A stretch of DNA of 64,000 bases from Norana najaformis. Lineage: Eukaryota > Annelida > Clitellata > Crassiclitellata > Hormogastridae. The notes below the pieces were generated by a model. It worked only from the letters and a program-made list of their open reading frames with translations, did no database searches and was not told the DNA's origin. The stretch is from positions 43,524,757 to 43,588,756 of the forward strand of contig OZ029913.1 in NCBI GenBank assembly GCA_964023275.1, in the 5' to 3' direction. A program made the position numbers and the translations under genes. Shown piece after piece: positions 10,307 to 20,884 of this stretch (positions are counted from its first letter, which is position 1; every line of letters begins with the position of its first letter).

Positions 10307-13184
10307 GATTTATATTAAACCTGTGTTAGATGTTTTCTTTTATGTTTGGTCTTTCTTTGAGGACCGTCCTCCTCCTCCTCCTTCGAAGATCCATTCATGC
10401 GTGACATATACCGACCAAGGGTGCTTGTCATGGTCTCCTGGCTCAGTTCGCCGCGCAGTCTCATTGATTCCAGCGTCCGAACGACCTCATCCAAGCTAGG
10501 GTCGTTGCCGGAAGTTTCCCTCTGTGACCGGAAATAAAGAGCAGAAACAAGAGCACAGTGCAAAAGGTATTGCTGTTGGTAAAAGTCGTGAGAAAGAAGC
10601 TAAATAAATATCAGGATACAATGTCTGTATGTGTGGGCATATATATGTGTTTGTGTGTATGTGTGCATATATGTACAAACATGTACACATACATACATAC
10701 ATACATACATATATACAAACAATGTCACACATACAAACATGCAAGCATTCATATGTATGTCTGTATCTGAACACGTATACATACATGCATGCATGTATGC
10801 TTGTACATGCATATAGAAATGAAGAGGGCCGTCCCTTGACCAACCTGTAGAGAAGTGCTTGTGTTCAAAGACGTTCGTTCGTTTCCGGCATTCTTCGGGT
10901 TACTTCGGCTCTGATCGTGGCTCCCTCTGTCGTCCTCCTCCGAAACAACGTTCATTAATCCTTTCCTCTTGCGCTCCAACATTTCCTGTACACGCTGCTT
11001 TTCCAAGTCCTTAACACGCCTCAGTTCCTCCATCGTTCTCGAGTTTTCGTCGATCAGTTCACACAACTCGTTCCTCGAGCCTTCGCGGTCTCCATTCATC
11101 ATTCCTCGCCTGACGTGTTTATCGTCATCGTTGTCGTTGTCATCATCAGAGTTGTCGTTGCAGCGTTTAAGTTCCGTCTTCCTCTGTTCAAGCCGTTGCA
11201 GCAATTTCTCCCGGTCGATGTCGTGCCTTCTCTTCAGGGCCTGGACGCTCTTGGCGTGTTCGCCGAGAACCCTGTTGACATCGTCGGAAGACAGCTGCCT
11301 CGGGCCGCCTGCGATCCTTTGGGCAAACCTCTCGGCCAGCTCCAACTCTTCCTGTTACATCCGATGTCACCGTTAACGTTTGGACGAAAAGGTAAGCTAA
11401 AAGGAGGTAAGGTAAGGTAAGCAAATCAGATTAAGGATAGGGTAAGCTAAAGCGATGTAAAGTAAAGTAAGGAATGTGGATAGGTACGTTAAGGCAAGGT
11501 AATGTAAAGTTTGGTTAGATGAAGTAAGCGGAGGTAAGACAATACAAAGGTAAAGTAAGGTGAGTTATGGTACGAAAAAGTAAAGTAAAAGTGAGGTAGG
11601 GTAAGTTTGGTATGAAAAATAAGGTATAGTAAGATAAGGAAAAGGGTAAAGTGATGTAAGGTAAGGCATGGTATGATAAAGTAAGGTAATGTAACGTAAA
11701 TTGAAGTAACGTGGCATAACACAACGTTTGGTAAGGTAAGTTGATGTAATGGTATGGTATGATAAAGTAAGGTAAGTTAAGGTAAAGTAAAATAATGCAT
11801 GTGGTAAAGTAAGGTAACGTTAGACATATCATCTAAGATAAGGTGAGGTAAGGTACTTTTAATTTTGCTTCATCTTACCTTATCTTAACTTGCCTAATAC
11901 ACGAAGTGTCACTACATTTGAATTATTTAGTTCAACTTTTTATGTGGTTTTCCATAGCTTTCATGCATTTCTATATATCAGTTTAATACGTTATTTGATT
12001 TATTTTTTTGAATCGAAATCAGACTCTATAAACGAGGATACAATTGAGATGGCCCCATGTAGCTAATTACTATTGTTCCTTTTGGGTCTGCCCATGAACA
12101 CTTACGCATGTGACTGTTTGCAATCAATGTTTCATTGGTGATCAATGAATGAACTGGAATCTAAATAATGAAAATCTGCAGCTGACGTTAAGGAATTTCG
12201 CCCACCTGCTTATGCAGTTCCTGAAGATCTGTTTCCGTTGCAACATCTCGAAGCCGATCAATCTTTTCGAATCCGTCCATTCCAACGGCCACGCCCCTCG
12301 ATTCCACACCACTCTGCAGTTCCACATCGACACCGGTGCTTCTTCCATCTCCTCTGCCGTCTGCTCCGATGCTTCTACCAGCCTCTATGCTAGAGTACCC
12401 GCTCACACCAACCAACCCAACCATTCCACCTTTTCCATCGTCGGTTTCCACTCCTTGATCTGTGGTGGAAGGTCCTACCGCCTGTTCCGTTGTCTCGGTA
12501 CCCAATGACTTCCGGTTTGCCTGGCTGCCCTCTTCCGCTTCCGTCTGGATTTCCGAGTCTCGCAGACGTTTCGCTTCATCTCGAATCTCGCGCAAGATCT
12601 CGACAACTGCGGCGTTTGAGATTTCGTAGTTGGCAATGTTCTTAAAACAAAGGAAATCAATCTGATTGTTTAAAGTCAGCAAATGATAAACTGGCAGATG
12701 ACGATGGTGGTGGGGTGGTGAGGAGGAGAACGACGACGACGACGATGACTATGACGACGACTATGACGATAAGACGATAAAGATGACTGCTTGATTTATG
12801 CGATGCTGACTATACCTTACCTTACGTTACAATAGGCCTATCATGTTCATCGTTACCTTTCATTACTTACTTGGTACTTAATCCTGGTTGTCTTTCTTTG
12901 CCATAACTTGCCTTACCTTACTTCACCATGCCTTGCCTTAACTAGTCATATCTTGCCATACCTTACCTAACCATTACGATTACGATTACGACTGGTCTAT
13001 GGGAAAATCGTGTGGTTCTTGCCTTGAGTTCTGGGTCGCTTTCAGCAAGCATTCTTTCAATTCGAACCAGTTCACCCTGAAGATGCCCTCGCAAACCCAG
13101 GGTCTCGACGATCTGCGGCGTCATCTGTTCCCGGTCATCACGCTGGGACAGTTGCCGCAACAATTCATCTTGTTCCAGCATTCT
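8734..13184 (-). CDS. Coiled-coil protein, five supported 3' exons
   Basis: Minus-strand exons 13184-13023, 12640-12206, 11351-10845, 10521-10321 and 8895-8734 all join in phase 0 and give about 488 residues ending in TAA at 8734-8736. All borders are AG/GT except the first donor, AACTCAAG|GCAAGA, which looks like a GC-AG intron. The protein is charged and heptad-like: RMLEQDELLRQLSQRDD, EILREIRDEAKRLRDSE, KRRHDIDREKLLQRLEQRK, RRVKDLEKQRVQEMLERKRK and VEDNQLNMEEIQKQRLIEK. Between them lie a Gly/Ser/Asp-rich linker (SIGADGRGDGRSTG), an acidic patch (NSDDDNDNDDDK) and a basic tail (KTKHKRKHL). I do not recognise the family. Coiled-coil ciliary or centrosomal proteins such as limbin/EVC2 look similar, but that is only an impression. 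The 5' end is uncertain. Confidence 0.75.
8956..9065 (+). mobile_element. SINE family A head (tRNA-related)
   Basis: CAGCACGATGGTCTAATTGG followed by a B-box-like GGTTCGAACCTGC and GAGAGGACTCTGTG matches the start of the copies at 25975 and 28780. The downstream body is missing or diverged. Confidence 0.55.
9066..9590. other. Purine-rich tract and unannotated intron sequence
   Basis: 9060-9230 is GGAAGA/GAGGA-rich on the + strand; 9240-9420 is pyrimidine-rich. It lies within the last intron of the minus-strand coiled-coil gene. No coding signal was seen. Confidence 0.5.
9730..9840 (+). mobile_element. Possible LINE tail and SINE head junction
   Basis: GAAAGGCGCTATATCCAAAT is the recurring LINE/SINE 3' tail motif. 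It is followed by GAGTTGGCACAGTGGCAGAT and AGCTCGAATTCCCGT, which resemble A and B boxes of a tRNA-related element. Weak and single-copy here. Confidence 0.3.
9876..10308. repeat. CAGA/GACA and CATA microsatellites
   Basis: Interrupted CAGACAGA runs at 9876-10046, then CATACATA and a pure CAGA run at 10246-10308. They end 13 bp from the donor of the minus-strand exon 10521-10321. Reading frames over this tract are repeat artefacts. Confidence 0.9.
10625..10815. repeat. TGTA/CATA tetranucleotide tract
   Basis: TGTATGTG on the left passes into CATACATACATA, with CATGCATGCATG at the end. The two halves are partly self-complementary. Small frames on both strands here are spurious. It lies in the intron between coiled-coil exons 11351-10845 and 10521-10321. 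Confidence 0.9.
11385..11870. repeat. Degenerate GGTAA/AGTAA pentanucleotide repeat
   Basis: About 480 bp of GGTAAGGTAAAGTAAG-type 5-mers on + (CTTACC on -). It lies in the intron between coiled-coil exons 12640-12206 and 11351-10845. The next intron upstream carries the same repeat in the opposite orientation (12808-12985). Confidence 0.9.
12808..12985. repeat. Inverted-orientation CTTAC pentanucleotide repeat
   Basis: CTTACCTTACGTTAC and CTTGCCTTACC-type 5-mers on +, opposite to 11385-11870, ending in ATTACGATTACGATTACGA. It sits in the intron upstream of exon 12640-12206, so one exon is flanked by complementary tracts. A GAC/GAT-rich tract lies beside it at 12715-12785. Confidence 0.85.
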
Positions 13185-13782
13185 CTGGAAACATTTACAT
13201 AGCGCCAACTAGAGGAAACTATGAAGTATTGTTGTTTTAGTGCACTGCAAAATATAGTGTAGACACATACGAAGCTTCAGAGTTTAATCATTCTTGTGGT
13301 TTATTTTTAGACTCTCTATTTTTATAACTTACTCAGTGTTAAAGGCCTAATTGCGCTCTTTAATCACATAAGTACTTGAGCCCACAACGTAATGCAGGCA
13401 TTGATCTAATGCTGAAGTACACCTTACCCAAGCACTTATCTCTATCAACAGGCTTTTGATAGTACTTGGCTTGTTAGAGTGTCAATTTATATGATTTTAT
13501 TAAGATTTAATAATGACATGTTCAAACTGTCCATTTTACAAGCATGTTAACTACCTTACTTAAGGCCAGCAAATTATCCAACTCTAAGAAATAATAGTAT
13601 TTAACTTTCCTCCCCCAAAATGAGATTCTCCAGTTCCAAAATGAGATTCTCCAGTTTCAGTCTTTCTCGAGTCCTCCAGAAGAAGAACAGGTTTGACTTC
13701 ACCTTTCGCGCGGCAGTGCGATTTATCTTGCAGTCTTTCGAGATGACGAGAGCCATATGGCGAACCCTCAAGAAGACCTTGG

Positions 13783-13868
13783 ATTATTACCAGGTAGACA
13801 TCCAGTTTCTCAGTTCTTTCGACGATAATTCAACCGAAAGTTAAGCAGTTCGAAGACTCAACTCGATA
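13783..13868. repeat. 86-bp direct repeat, copy 1
   Basis: ATTATTACCAGGTAGACATC through ACTCAACTCGATA. It is repeated at 14941-15026 with one mismatch seen (CGAAGAC versus CGAACAC), 1,158 bp away. Confidence 0.95.
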
Positions 13869-14940
13869 ATGAGTTCGTCAGCAGTTTTTACGACCAAATG
13901 ATGCGTTCGGATACGACGATCATCGTTCCTTCAGCTCGCTATGACTCGTGACGCATTTCTATCGTCCATTTTCATCGAAAGTTCGACAAGTTCGATTAGT
14001 AAGTCTTTCCGCTGCTCTCCTTACAGCAAAGACTTCACTTTAGATCGAGTCACTCGTCGACTAAGCTCACTTAAATCGACCGATTAAGCATTTGACTCCA
14101 AGAATTACGCGGAGTCTTAAACAACCTTTCGCATCGTCCACCTCCGTAATACTAAATCAAATAGAACGCTTTCACGGTTAAATAGTTCGCCTGAAGTTCA
14201 TCTGCCGAATAATGGCGAACCTTCAATTCTTCAAGTCATGTTCGTCAGTGAAGTTCCAAAGGAGAAACCGTCGTTTGGTAAACTATTGTTGCCTCTCAAA
14301 TGTGCTTCGTCACAGTTAGATCCCGCCTTGCTGAACAACTGGTTTCAATAGACGTGCTCAGTCAAAACACGGTAGATCACCAATCAAGCCTAATTAACAT
14401 CTACTAATTAACCAAGCTGGCCTTCCTTATTTAACTCTTTACCTATGCTATTGCTGGCCGGCTTAAGACTATACTAAATCTAACAATTTTAAACTAATTC
14501 TTATCCAACTACGGCAATCAATCTGTACAAACAAAATCTTGTTCAGTAAGTATGTACACAACACACAAACAACAACCAAGAAGCAAATGCGAATAAAAGG
14601 GGAGGCGCACTACAGTCACGTGTCCCTCTGTATGTGCGGGGTCACCTGCATGGTTGCTCATGCGAAGACGCACTGAGTTTAAGATCCTTGAGCTGATGGC
14701 GTAAATCTCTTGACCAGTAGCGATCCATTCTATCTTAGGCATTTTGGTGTCCTCTGTAAGCGGACACAAGGCTTCTTCGTCCCGTTTCCAATTTCCGAAA
14801 ATTCAGATTATAATTTTTGCTCGTCGTTAATTTTTTTAATATGGGATCCTACGTTTTCCAATCCACACGTTCTATTGCAAAAATTTTCTTTCAACACTCT
14901 TGAGCAACTGACTTACCATTCCCCTACAACTCGCAAACCT
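13869..14940. other. Segment between the 86-bp direct repeats
   Basis: About 1,072 bp with no ORF above background and no terminal inverted repeat seen. The first 200 bp are rich in TCGA-containing words. Whether this is an inserted element or part of a tandem duplication is unclear. Confidence 0.5.
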
Positions 14941-15026
14941 ATTATTACCAGGTAGACATCCAGTTTCTCAGTTCTTTCGACGATAATTCAACCGAAAGTT
15001 AAGCAGTTCGAACACTCAACTCGATA
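14941..15026. repeat. 86-bp direct repeat, copy 2
   Basis: Second copy of the 13783-13868 repeat. It lies 33 bp beyond the donor of the tentative exon 15254-15059. Confidence 0.95.
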
Positions 15027-15058
15027 GCTACAGCAATGAAAGCAAGGTTTTTACACAC

Positions 15059-16053
15059 CCCTAGAAACTCCTCAGCCCCGAGAATTCGACAGAAAGTCAG
15101 GTCTCTTGATTCGTTCCAGCTGTCTTGCCTGCTGAACTGGACAACAGGTGTAACGGAATGAGAAGGTCGAAGTAGAGGAGTCGGGAACCGCGCCGGAACC
15201 AAGACCGGAACTGCATAAACTGCTGCGCCTCCAGGATGAGGTTTCCTGGGTCTCCTAGAAAGACAAAGAAGCCAGTTAGAAATGCAACTCAATTTTCTAA
15301 CAGAACCTAAAATTGACGTTGCACAAATGTGCACTGATCTATCAGTGCATTCACTGAACTTAATAAACTCTTAAGAACGTTTCAACTGTTATATAAATTC
15401 CACATGTTCATCTAAACATGTTGCATAATACTCTTATTTACCGCATACAAATTTCATGCTCTACTCAGGAACGCTGAACATGGTGTCAACTCTCTACTCC
15501 AGAAAGCCATGGTTTGATAACGTTTTTATTTAACGACGCCGTCATATCATAATTATCATCCTTGGCTAGGCTACAACTATCGCGCCAGTGGTGTCTTTTC
15601 CAGCTATCTGAGCATAATTTGCATGCACAGTAACTTGTGCACTTGTTGACCTTCAACACCACTTAGGCTAGCATTTTGGCAGTGCTTTCGAGAGGTAGGG
15701 CCTACTTAATTAAAGCGCTCTGTGAAGTTTATAGATACACACACACATGTATGTCTATAAATAAGAGCTAAGTGTAGGTCTATTACGAGGTCTGAGTTCA
15801 TATTTTTCAACTAATACCCACTCGAATACGGGTGCCCTTGGGATCGCGAACCCATCAGCCGCCATTCGACGTACATCGGGTGAATGAACCCTGTTCTGCG
15901 AACTCGGAGAAGATCCCATCTGGAAGAGATCCGGAAGAAAGAAGAGGATCGATTGAGTCGGAGGATTGAGCCGTAGATGTTTAAGAGAACGTAGGTGACG
16001 CCACTGGTAAGAAAGGATCTGAGAGGAAGTGGCCGATATGTTCTACTGTCATT
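15059..16053 (-). CDS. Tentative upstream exons of the coiled-coil gene
   Basis: Two minus-strand candidate exons, 16053-15818 and 15254-15059, have good acceptors (TTATTTTCCACAG and TTGTCTTTCTAG) and donors (GAGTGG|GTATTAG and CTAGGG|GTGTGT). Joined, they are open (phase 0 in, 2 between, 0 out), which suits the next exon at 13184. The deduced protein is Arg/Pro-rich (HPYSSG then RPRKPHPGGAAVYAVPVLVP) with no recognised domain. The frame also runs open upstream to ATG at 16128, so the acceptor at 16054 may be unused. A competing frame starts ATGACAGTAGAA at 16052 but stops soon. Frame choice is unsure. Confidence 0.3.
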
Positions 16054-16317
16054 CTGTGGAAAATAAGAAAACAAGTAACAGCAGCTAAATGCCTTGGTGA
16101 AGAAATGCTGGAACTTTTCAACGGTCATTCTGTAATCAATAGCTTTAGCTAACTAACCTATTTAAATTATCAATCACTCACTTCATTATTAATCAGACAT
16201 ACTCCCAATTCAAGGCAAATATCTCGCAGATTTATGAATTAACCATAAAAACTAAACTAATGCCCTCTACAGTGACTGACTGCTAATATCTGGTTCAACC
16301 ATTGAACACAATTCTAA

Positions 16318-16668
16318 TAGATGCAAAAGAATGATTTGGGCCACCTAATATCTTAGCCCCGACACCACCACCAGCGCGGTTTGGGGCTACCTAATGTCTT
16401 AGCCCCGACAATACCGAAACCGTTACCGCCCTCACCATCCCTGCCAGCCAAGACATTAGGTAGCCCCAAACCGCCCTGGTGGTGGTGTCGGGGTTAAGAC
16501 ATTAGGTAGCCTCAAACCGCGCTGGTAGAGGTGTCGGGGCTAAGACATTAGGTAGCGCCAAACCGCGCTGATGGTGGTGTCGGGGCTAAGACATTAGGTA
16601 GCGCCAAACCGCGCTGGTGGTAGTGTCGAGGCTAAGACATTAGATGGCCTCACACCCTTCTTTTGTAT
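16318..16668. mobile_element. Foldback/MITE-like element with 46-bp internal subrepeats
   Basis: The right arm has about 4.4 tandem copies of a 46-bp unit (AAGACATTAGGTAGCCCCAA... GTGTCGGGGCT) from 16450. The left arm (16333-16409) has about 1.7 copies inverted. The outer ends also pair: CAAAAGAATGATTTGGGCC at 16324-16342 against the complement of GGCCTCACACCCTTCTTTTG at 16648-16667. A 40-nt spacer separates the arms, so the strand can fold into a long hairpin. No coding capacity; no clear target-site duplication. Confidence 0.75.
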
Positions 16669-16917
16669 TTACTATTCTCAAACTAATCACCCTGTACGTG
16701 TACATTTTGCACGTGTAGGGCCTGTGTAATTACTGTTAGCGCACACAGCGTTCCTCAGTTGCGGCAAATGATTAAAGATTAGATTAGAACAATAGCTCAT
16801 TTACACAAAAGCTTACCAATACCTGCAGGTGTGCAACCATGAACTGACATCAACACGAGTGGCAATCCGAAAGAGGACCGTATGGAACGTACGCCTCTGG
16901 ACACTTATATTCTACAA

Positions 16918-17235
16918 TTCCCTAACACCTGTAATCCAACGATTGCGGCTTCGAGCTGCTGAGCGATTTCAGTGTAACGACCCATGATAAGTTTTTCACA
17001 AAAAAATGCGTCTTTCGCCAAGCTTTCGAAGTAGGCTGGGAAGTAAGCGGGAAGTCCTGCGATGCGTTGGCCCTCTGTCCAGAACTTTAAAAAGATTCGT
17101 CCACTGAGGATTCAAGAACCGGACAGCAGGAAATAAGCACCCACTCTGCGTTTCACTGTGGGACACGAGAGCTTTACTTCACTAATGTCGCTTGTGCCAT
17201 GCTTGCAGAATAAGCAGAGCTGGGCTTCTGAGAGA
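16918..17235 (+). mobile_element. SINE family A copy
   Basis: Contains CTGTAATCCAACGATTGCGG, GCTGAGCGATTTCAGTG, GGGAAGTAAGCGGGAAGTCC, GCGATGCGTTGGCC, AGATTCGTCCACTG and TTTCACTGTGGGACACGAGA in the same order as the 28780-29085 copy. The A box is poorly preserved. Confidence 0.75.
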
Positions 17236-17616
17236 GATTCTATGTAGCGCTATAATAAGCGAATTGTTGAAGATTATGCCCAAGAAAACGCCAGAGCCTA
17301 ATTTTAGGGGTCGATAACATGACATAACATGGGTTTTAGGTAGTACAAAAGATATTTAATCTGTGTTGAAATTAGTGACGTGAAATGATTTTATATCCGC
17401 TTTATATTTTACCATGGTAAAGATAGTAAAAATGATAAATGCTTCAAGTTGCCTCATTTAACACTTATTAGATATCAAAGTGAATATTTCGGCTTCAAAA
17501 ATCTATAAGTGGTGTGGTCATGGTTAAGACGATTAAAACAACACAAATATTTCATGCTTCTATAACCGTGTGTGATCCGTAATAAGCCTATAGCCCTCGT
17601 CCAGCGTGAAGGTAGG

Positions 17617-18108
17617 TAATTTACATCTTGTGAGATGTGGGCCTCAGAGGAGAATGATGCCTCGATGTTAGGGACATTGTGTATACCTCCAAAAAGTCCT
17701 GTAATGGTCTGGATGATTAGACATAATCCTGGAAGAGATCCATAGTTTCACCACGTGGAAATATTCTTTGGGCAAGTAAGATCGATAAGGGATAGAGTTA
17801 ATTTCCTTGGCAAACTCTCTCGTTAATGAGATTTTAATGCTGGCAACATATATTACGGTGGCAAATGTTATAATAGACACAAGATCATTTAATAAATGTT
17901 GGATTTACACATTTGTTGGTTTGTTTGTTAAGGCTAAGAAGTATGCAGATATGACGAGCATGCCACCGATATAGATAAGAAATAGTAGGATGGCGAATCA
18001 AGGCCTTTTGAAAGGTGTAAAGGTGGCAGACAGGAGGAGTGCTATGGCAAGAATATTAATCCTTGGAATAATAGGCGCTGATGCTAGATATATGGTGAAA
18101 GTTGTGGT
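17617..18108 (-). pseudogene. NUMT: mitochondrial nad6 and cob fragment
   Basis: On the minus strand, about 18108-17880 gives an ND6-like segment (LLFLIYIGGMLVMSAYFLA), and about 17800-17617 gives the cytochrome b N-terminal region ([47 protein letters not shown]). Sense needs TGA=Trp twice (CCTTGATTC in nad6, TGGTGAAAC in cob), and AGG reads best as Ser. An internal TAA in nad6 and a one-base shift near the start of cob show it is not functional here. The two genes are adjacent on one strand, as in annelids and arthropods. It is a nuclear copy, flanked on the right by an AT repeat. Confidence 0.9.
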
Positions 18109-18145
18109 GATTATTATTAATATATATATATATATATATTATTAT
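18109..18145. repeat. TA microsatellite beside the NUMT
   Basis: ATTATTATTAATATATATAT followed by ATATTATTAT borders the nad6 end of the NUMT. Confidence 0.85.
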
Positions 18146-20131
18146 CAGGGTCATTTATAATTGCGAGAACTGAACTCAATCTTTCGGCTTCAAAGGTCTA
18201 TGTGCGCCTTATACTAATAAGAACCTTATCGGTAAATTTGTAGGTATAGACAGATTCATACAACGTCCACAAAGTTTCAGCATCAGGCTGTGCTTCATAT
18301 CCGAAGTGGTTTCCTGCTGAGCAAAGGTGTGCTCACGTACGATGTAAACAGACAGGTGGTTGGTCAAATTAATACATGAAGACCGTAAAACGCATTTGCG
18401 ACGAACATTGTGGTTCCGCATACTCTGAAGGTAGCAGCCAGATAGTCACCGGTCTGAAAGAATGTAAGTAGGCCAATGTCCGACGCACACAGTAATAAAT
18501 AAATGGCTGAAACTGAGTTTGTTCGTCTGCCCTCCATTAATCTGTGATCGGCTCAGGTTACCGTTACAACAGATGCTATGAGAACCGTTCTGTTTTTCAG
18601 ATGATCAGGTCACTAGCAATAACAATGCACAATGTATGTCGATTTCGACTCGACAGGAGCGGCGAACACATTGGTTTGCTTAATATACACTTATTTAGTA
18701 ATATATTATCACACAACTGTATGCGTATTGATGTTCGTAGGTGTAGGTTACGTGTACACGTACTGTATATATATATAGAAATATATGTCAATGATTTTTA
18801 CATAAATTATTGAGAACTCATTCGTCTAATCTAATCTGGACTTCTTAAGCGCTGCTGTTATGCTACATCTCTTCGTTCATTGCGCCGTGCTTCGGGAACA
18901 GTCTTCCTCTCAAAATTAAAACTTAATCGCCAGGGTCAGCTCAACAAACATTATCAGCTTATCTTTAAAAAACCCTTTTTACGAATCTTAGGCCTATCCA
19001 AGTTTTAACACATTTGAATGGTTCTTAAAGTTCACTGTGTAAATATGCATGCATACGACAGTCGAACTGTGGATATTAAACAGTTTCAGTTCAAACCCTA
19101 AAGGTAAGACGTGCAAGAAGAGAAGCTACCTATGCGAGGCTTAGATTACGCACCTGCCCCTTGAACAACTGTCAACAAATTCTTCTCTTGTTACTCCGTT
19201 CAGCTGGTCAGCGTTGATACAAACTGCAGCGCTCTGCATGCGAGCGGCTAGACCTTCTCTTCAGGCAGGCATTAAGCACAGAGCTCGGCCTACGCAAGGA
19301 TCCCGTTGGCCGGCTTTGCTTACTCGGTGGTCATGGCAACTACGGTGGGTCAATGCGGCATTAATTCACATATGTCAATCAGCAGAAGCGCAAATCATTA
19401 CGTCATTGCGCTTGACTTACTACCAGCCGTTCCGGCTATTGTTATCAGGTGCAAGCTGTGACGTTGGCTGCGTTTTCTGGGGCTCTTCCAGGTTTAGAAG
19501 ATCTTGTGCATACAAAACGATTAGAAGAGTTAACACAAGTGTTAGCCAATAGAAACTTTGGTTCCAGCGTACGAATCTGGGTCTGACATCAGCATGTTAG
19601 CAACTTAGACTCTTAGAGCACAGCATTCACCAAATATATTCATTTGCCTTTCACAGTCACTTCGTCGCTTATCGCTCTAACTGCAAGAATCACCCCGCGG
19701 TATTAAACGTCGCCAATTTTCACAAATTTCTGCTGAGATTTATGGCTGCTATTCAGTTGCTGTTTAAATAAAATTTATATAAATTTAAGCCATGCCTTTT
19801 TCTGAAATCCTCTTCTAACTTAAATTCAGATTTGTTCATCCCTTTTGTGGAGAAGAAAAGGCTTCAGTTTTCAGAAGAGTCGTCTCTAAAATTTGGTAGA
19901 TGTTCAAATACGTACCGTAAAGGAAAATGAATCGAAGAGCCCAACCGTCTGATAGAAAACAGAGGAATTTTTGCTACCTTACTGCAAAGCAGGTTAATGA
20001 ATCAGCTATTAGTTAGGTCCGCATAGCGATGCAACTTGGAAATCCTAAAGTTTCTGGAAGAAGCAGAGCAGTCCTTTCCACAACAGCAACGTCACATGTT
20101 GAAGATATGGTGAAAATATGACAATATTCCC
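18146..20131. other. Intergenic, no gene recognised
   Basis: Small open frames at 18209-18421 (-), 18544-18813 (+) and 19214-19552 (+) show no domain, splice support or homology I recognise. No RNA gene was seen. Confidence 0.5.
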
Positions 20132-20183
20132 ATCCATATGTTCTACATATCAGTCCATATATATATATGTAGGACATATGGAT
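20132..20183. other. 19-bp inverted repeat (hairpin)
   Basis: ATCCATATGTTCTACATAT (20132-20150) and ATATGTAGGACATATGGAT (20165-20183) pair at 18 of 19 positions plus one G-U, around a 14-nt loop containing TATATA. It could be a short foldback or TIR remnant; function unknown. Confidence 0.7.
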
Positions 20184-20884
20184 CTAACACCGAAAGGACA
20201 TAGATATGAAACCACAGATTTGAAGTAATTTGTAATTGCAACGGAAACTCTCCAAAGGCGTTATATAAAACAAAACCACTATCAAACAGACTGGTTTTCA
20301 TGTAAGCGCTTACCGAAAAGAAGTAGAAATTATATGACTAAGGAGCTTATTTCGCAGATTGCAAGGCGATCTATTCCAGAAAGATGGACCAACTACATCA
20401 AAGCTTCTACCCATGCTGGACTGTGTAAGTTCCGGCCGTCGACAAAAACGCAGTCGCCTTGCGCAGCAGAGCGAATGTATCTGTGGTCAGGTATAGTTGA
20501 GACTGAGACACAGCTCCTTTCAGATAAGATGGAGAACAGCCTGCAAGACAATTACACACGAAAAACAAGCCTTAAACTCTATGCCCTTTTAAACAGGTCA
20601 CGCATTCATGCAGTTTTATTTTTGTAGAAAAACAGACACAGGGAGAGAGTTCCAAAAGTTAGATCCAGCAACTGAAGAAGATTTTATCCAGTTCTAGTCT
20701 TAGGTATGATAGAAGGTACAGAATCAAATGACCCGGGTGAATCATGTCATGGGAACGAGGACTGATTTTATGTATTGTGGTTGGGTAATGTTCAGTGTTT
20801 TATAAGCTACAACAAATTAAAAACAAATGCTCTGATGAACAGGAAGCCAGAGCAAAGATTTAAGCAGAAGTATTATATGCTCAT
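20184..20884. other. Intergenic, no gene recognised
   Basis: An open frame at 20334-20627 (+) has no recognisable motif, and no splice partner is apparent. The right end may be the 3' part of the adjoining minus-strand LINE. Confidence 0.4.

Noticed and set aside
9837-10850. Cys/Tyr-rich small proteins on both strands
   Set aside because: They are translations of CAGA and CATA microsatellites.
13610-13835. Extra minus-strand coiled-coil exon
   Set aside because: An open stretch exists, but its possible donor would leave phase 2, the acceptor is poor, and part of it belongs to the 86-bp direct repeat.
17668-17880. Nuclear 70-residue minus-strand protein
   Set aside because: It is part of the NUMT read partly in the wrong frame and code.
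19214-19552. 112-codon frame on +
   Set aside because: No domain, no conserved pattern and no neighbouring exon in phase.
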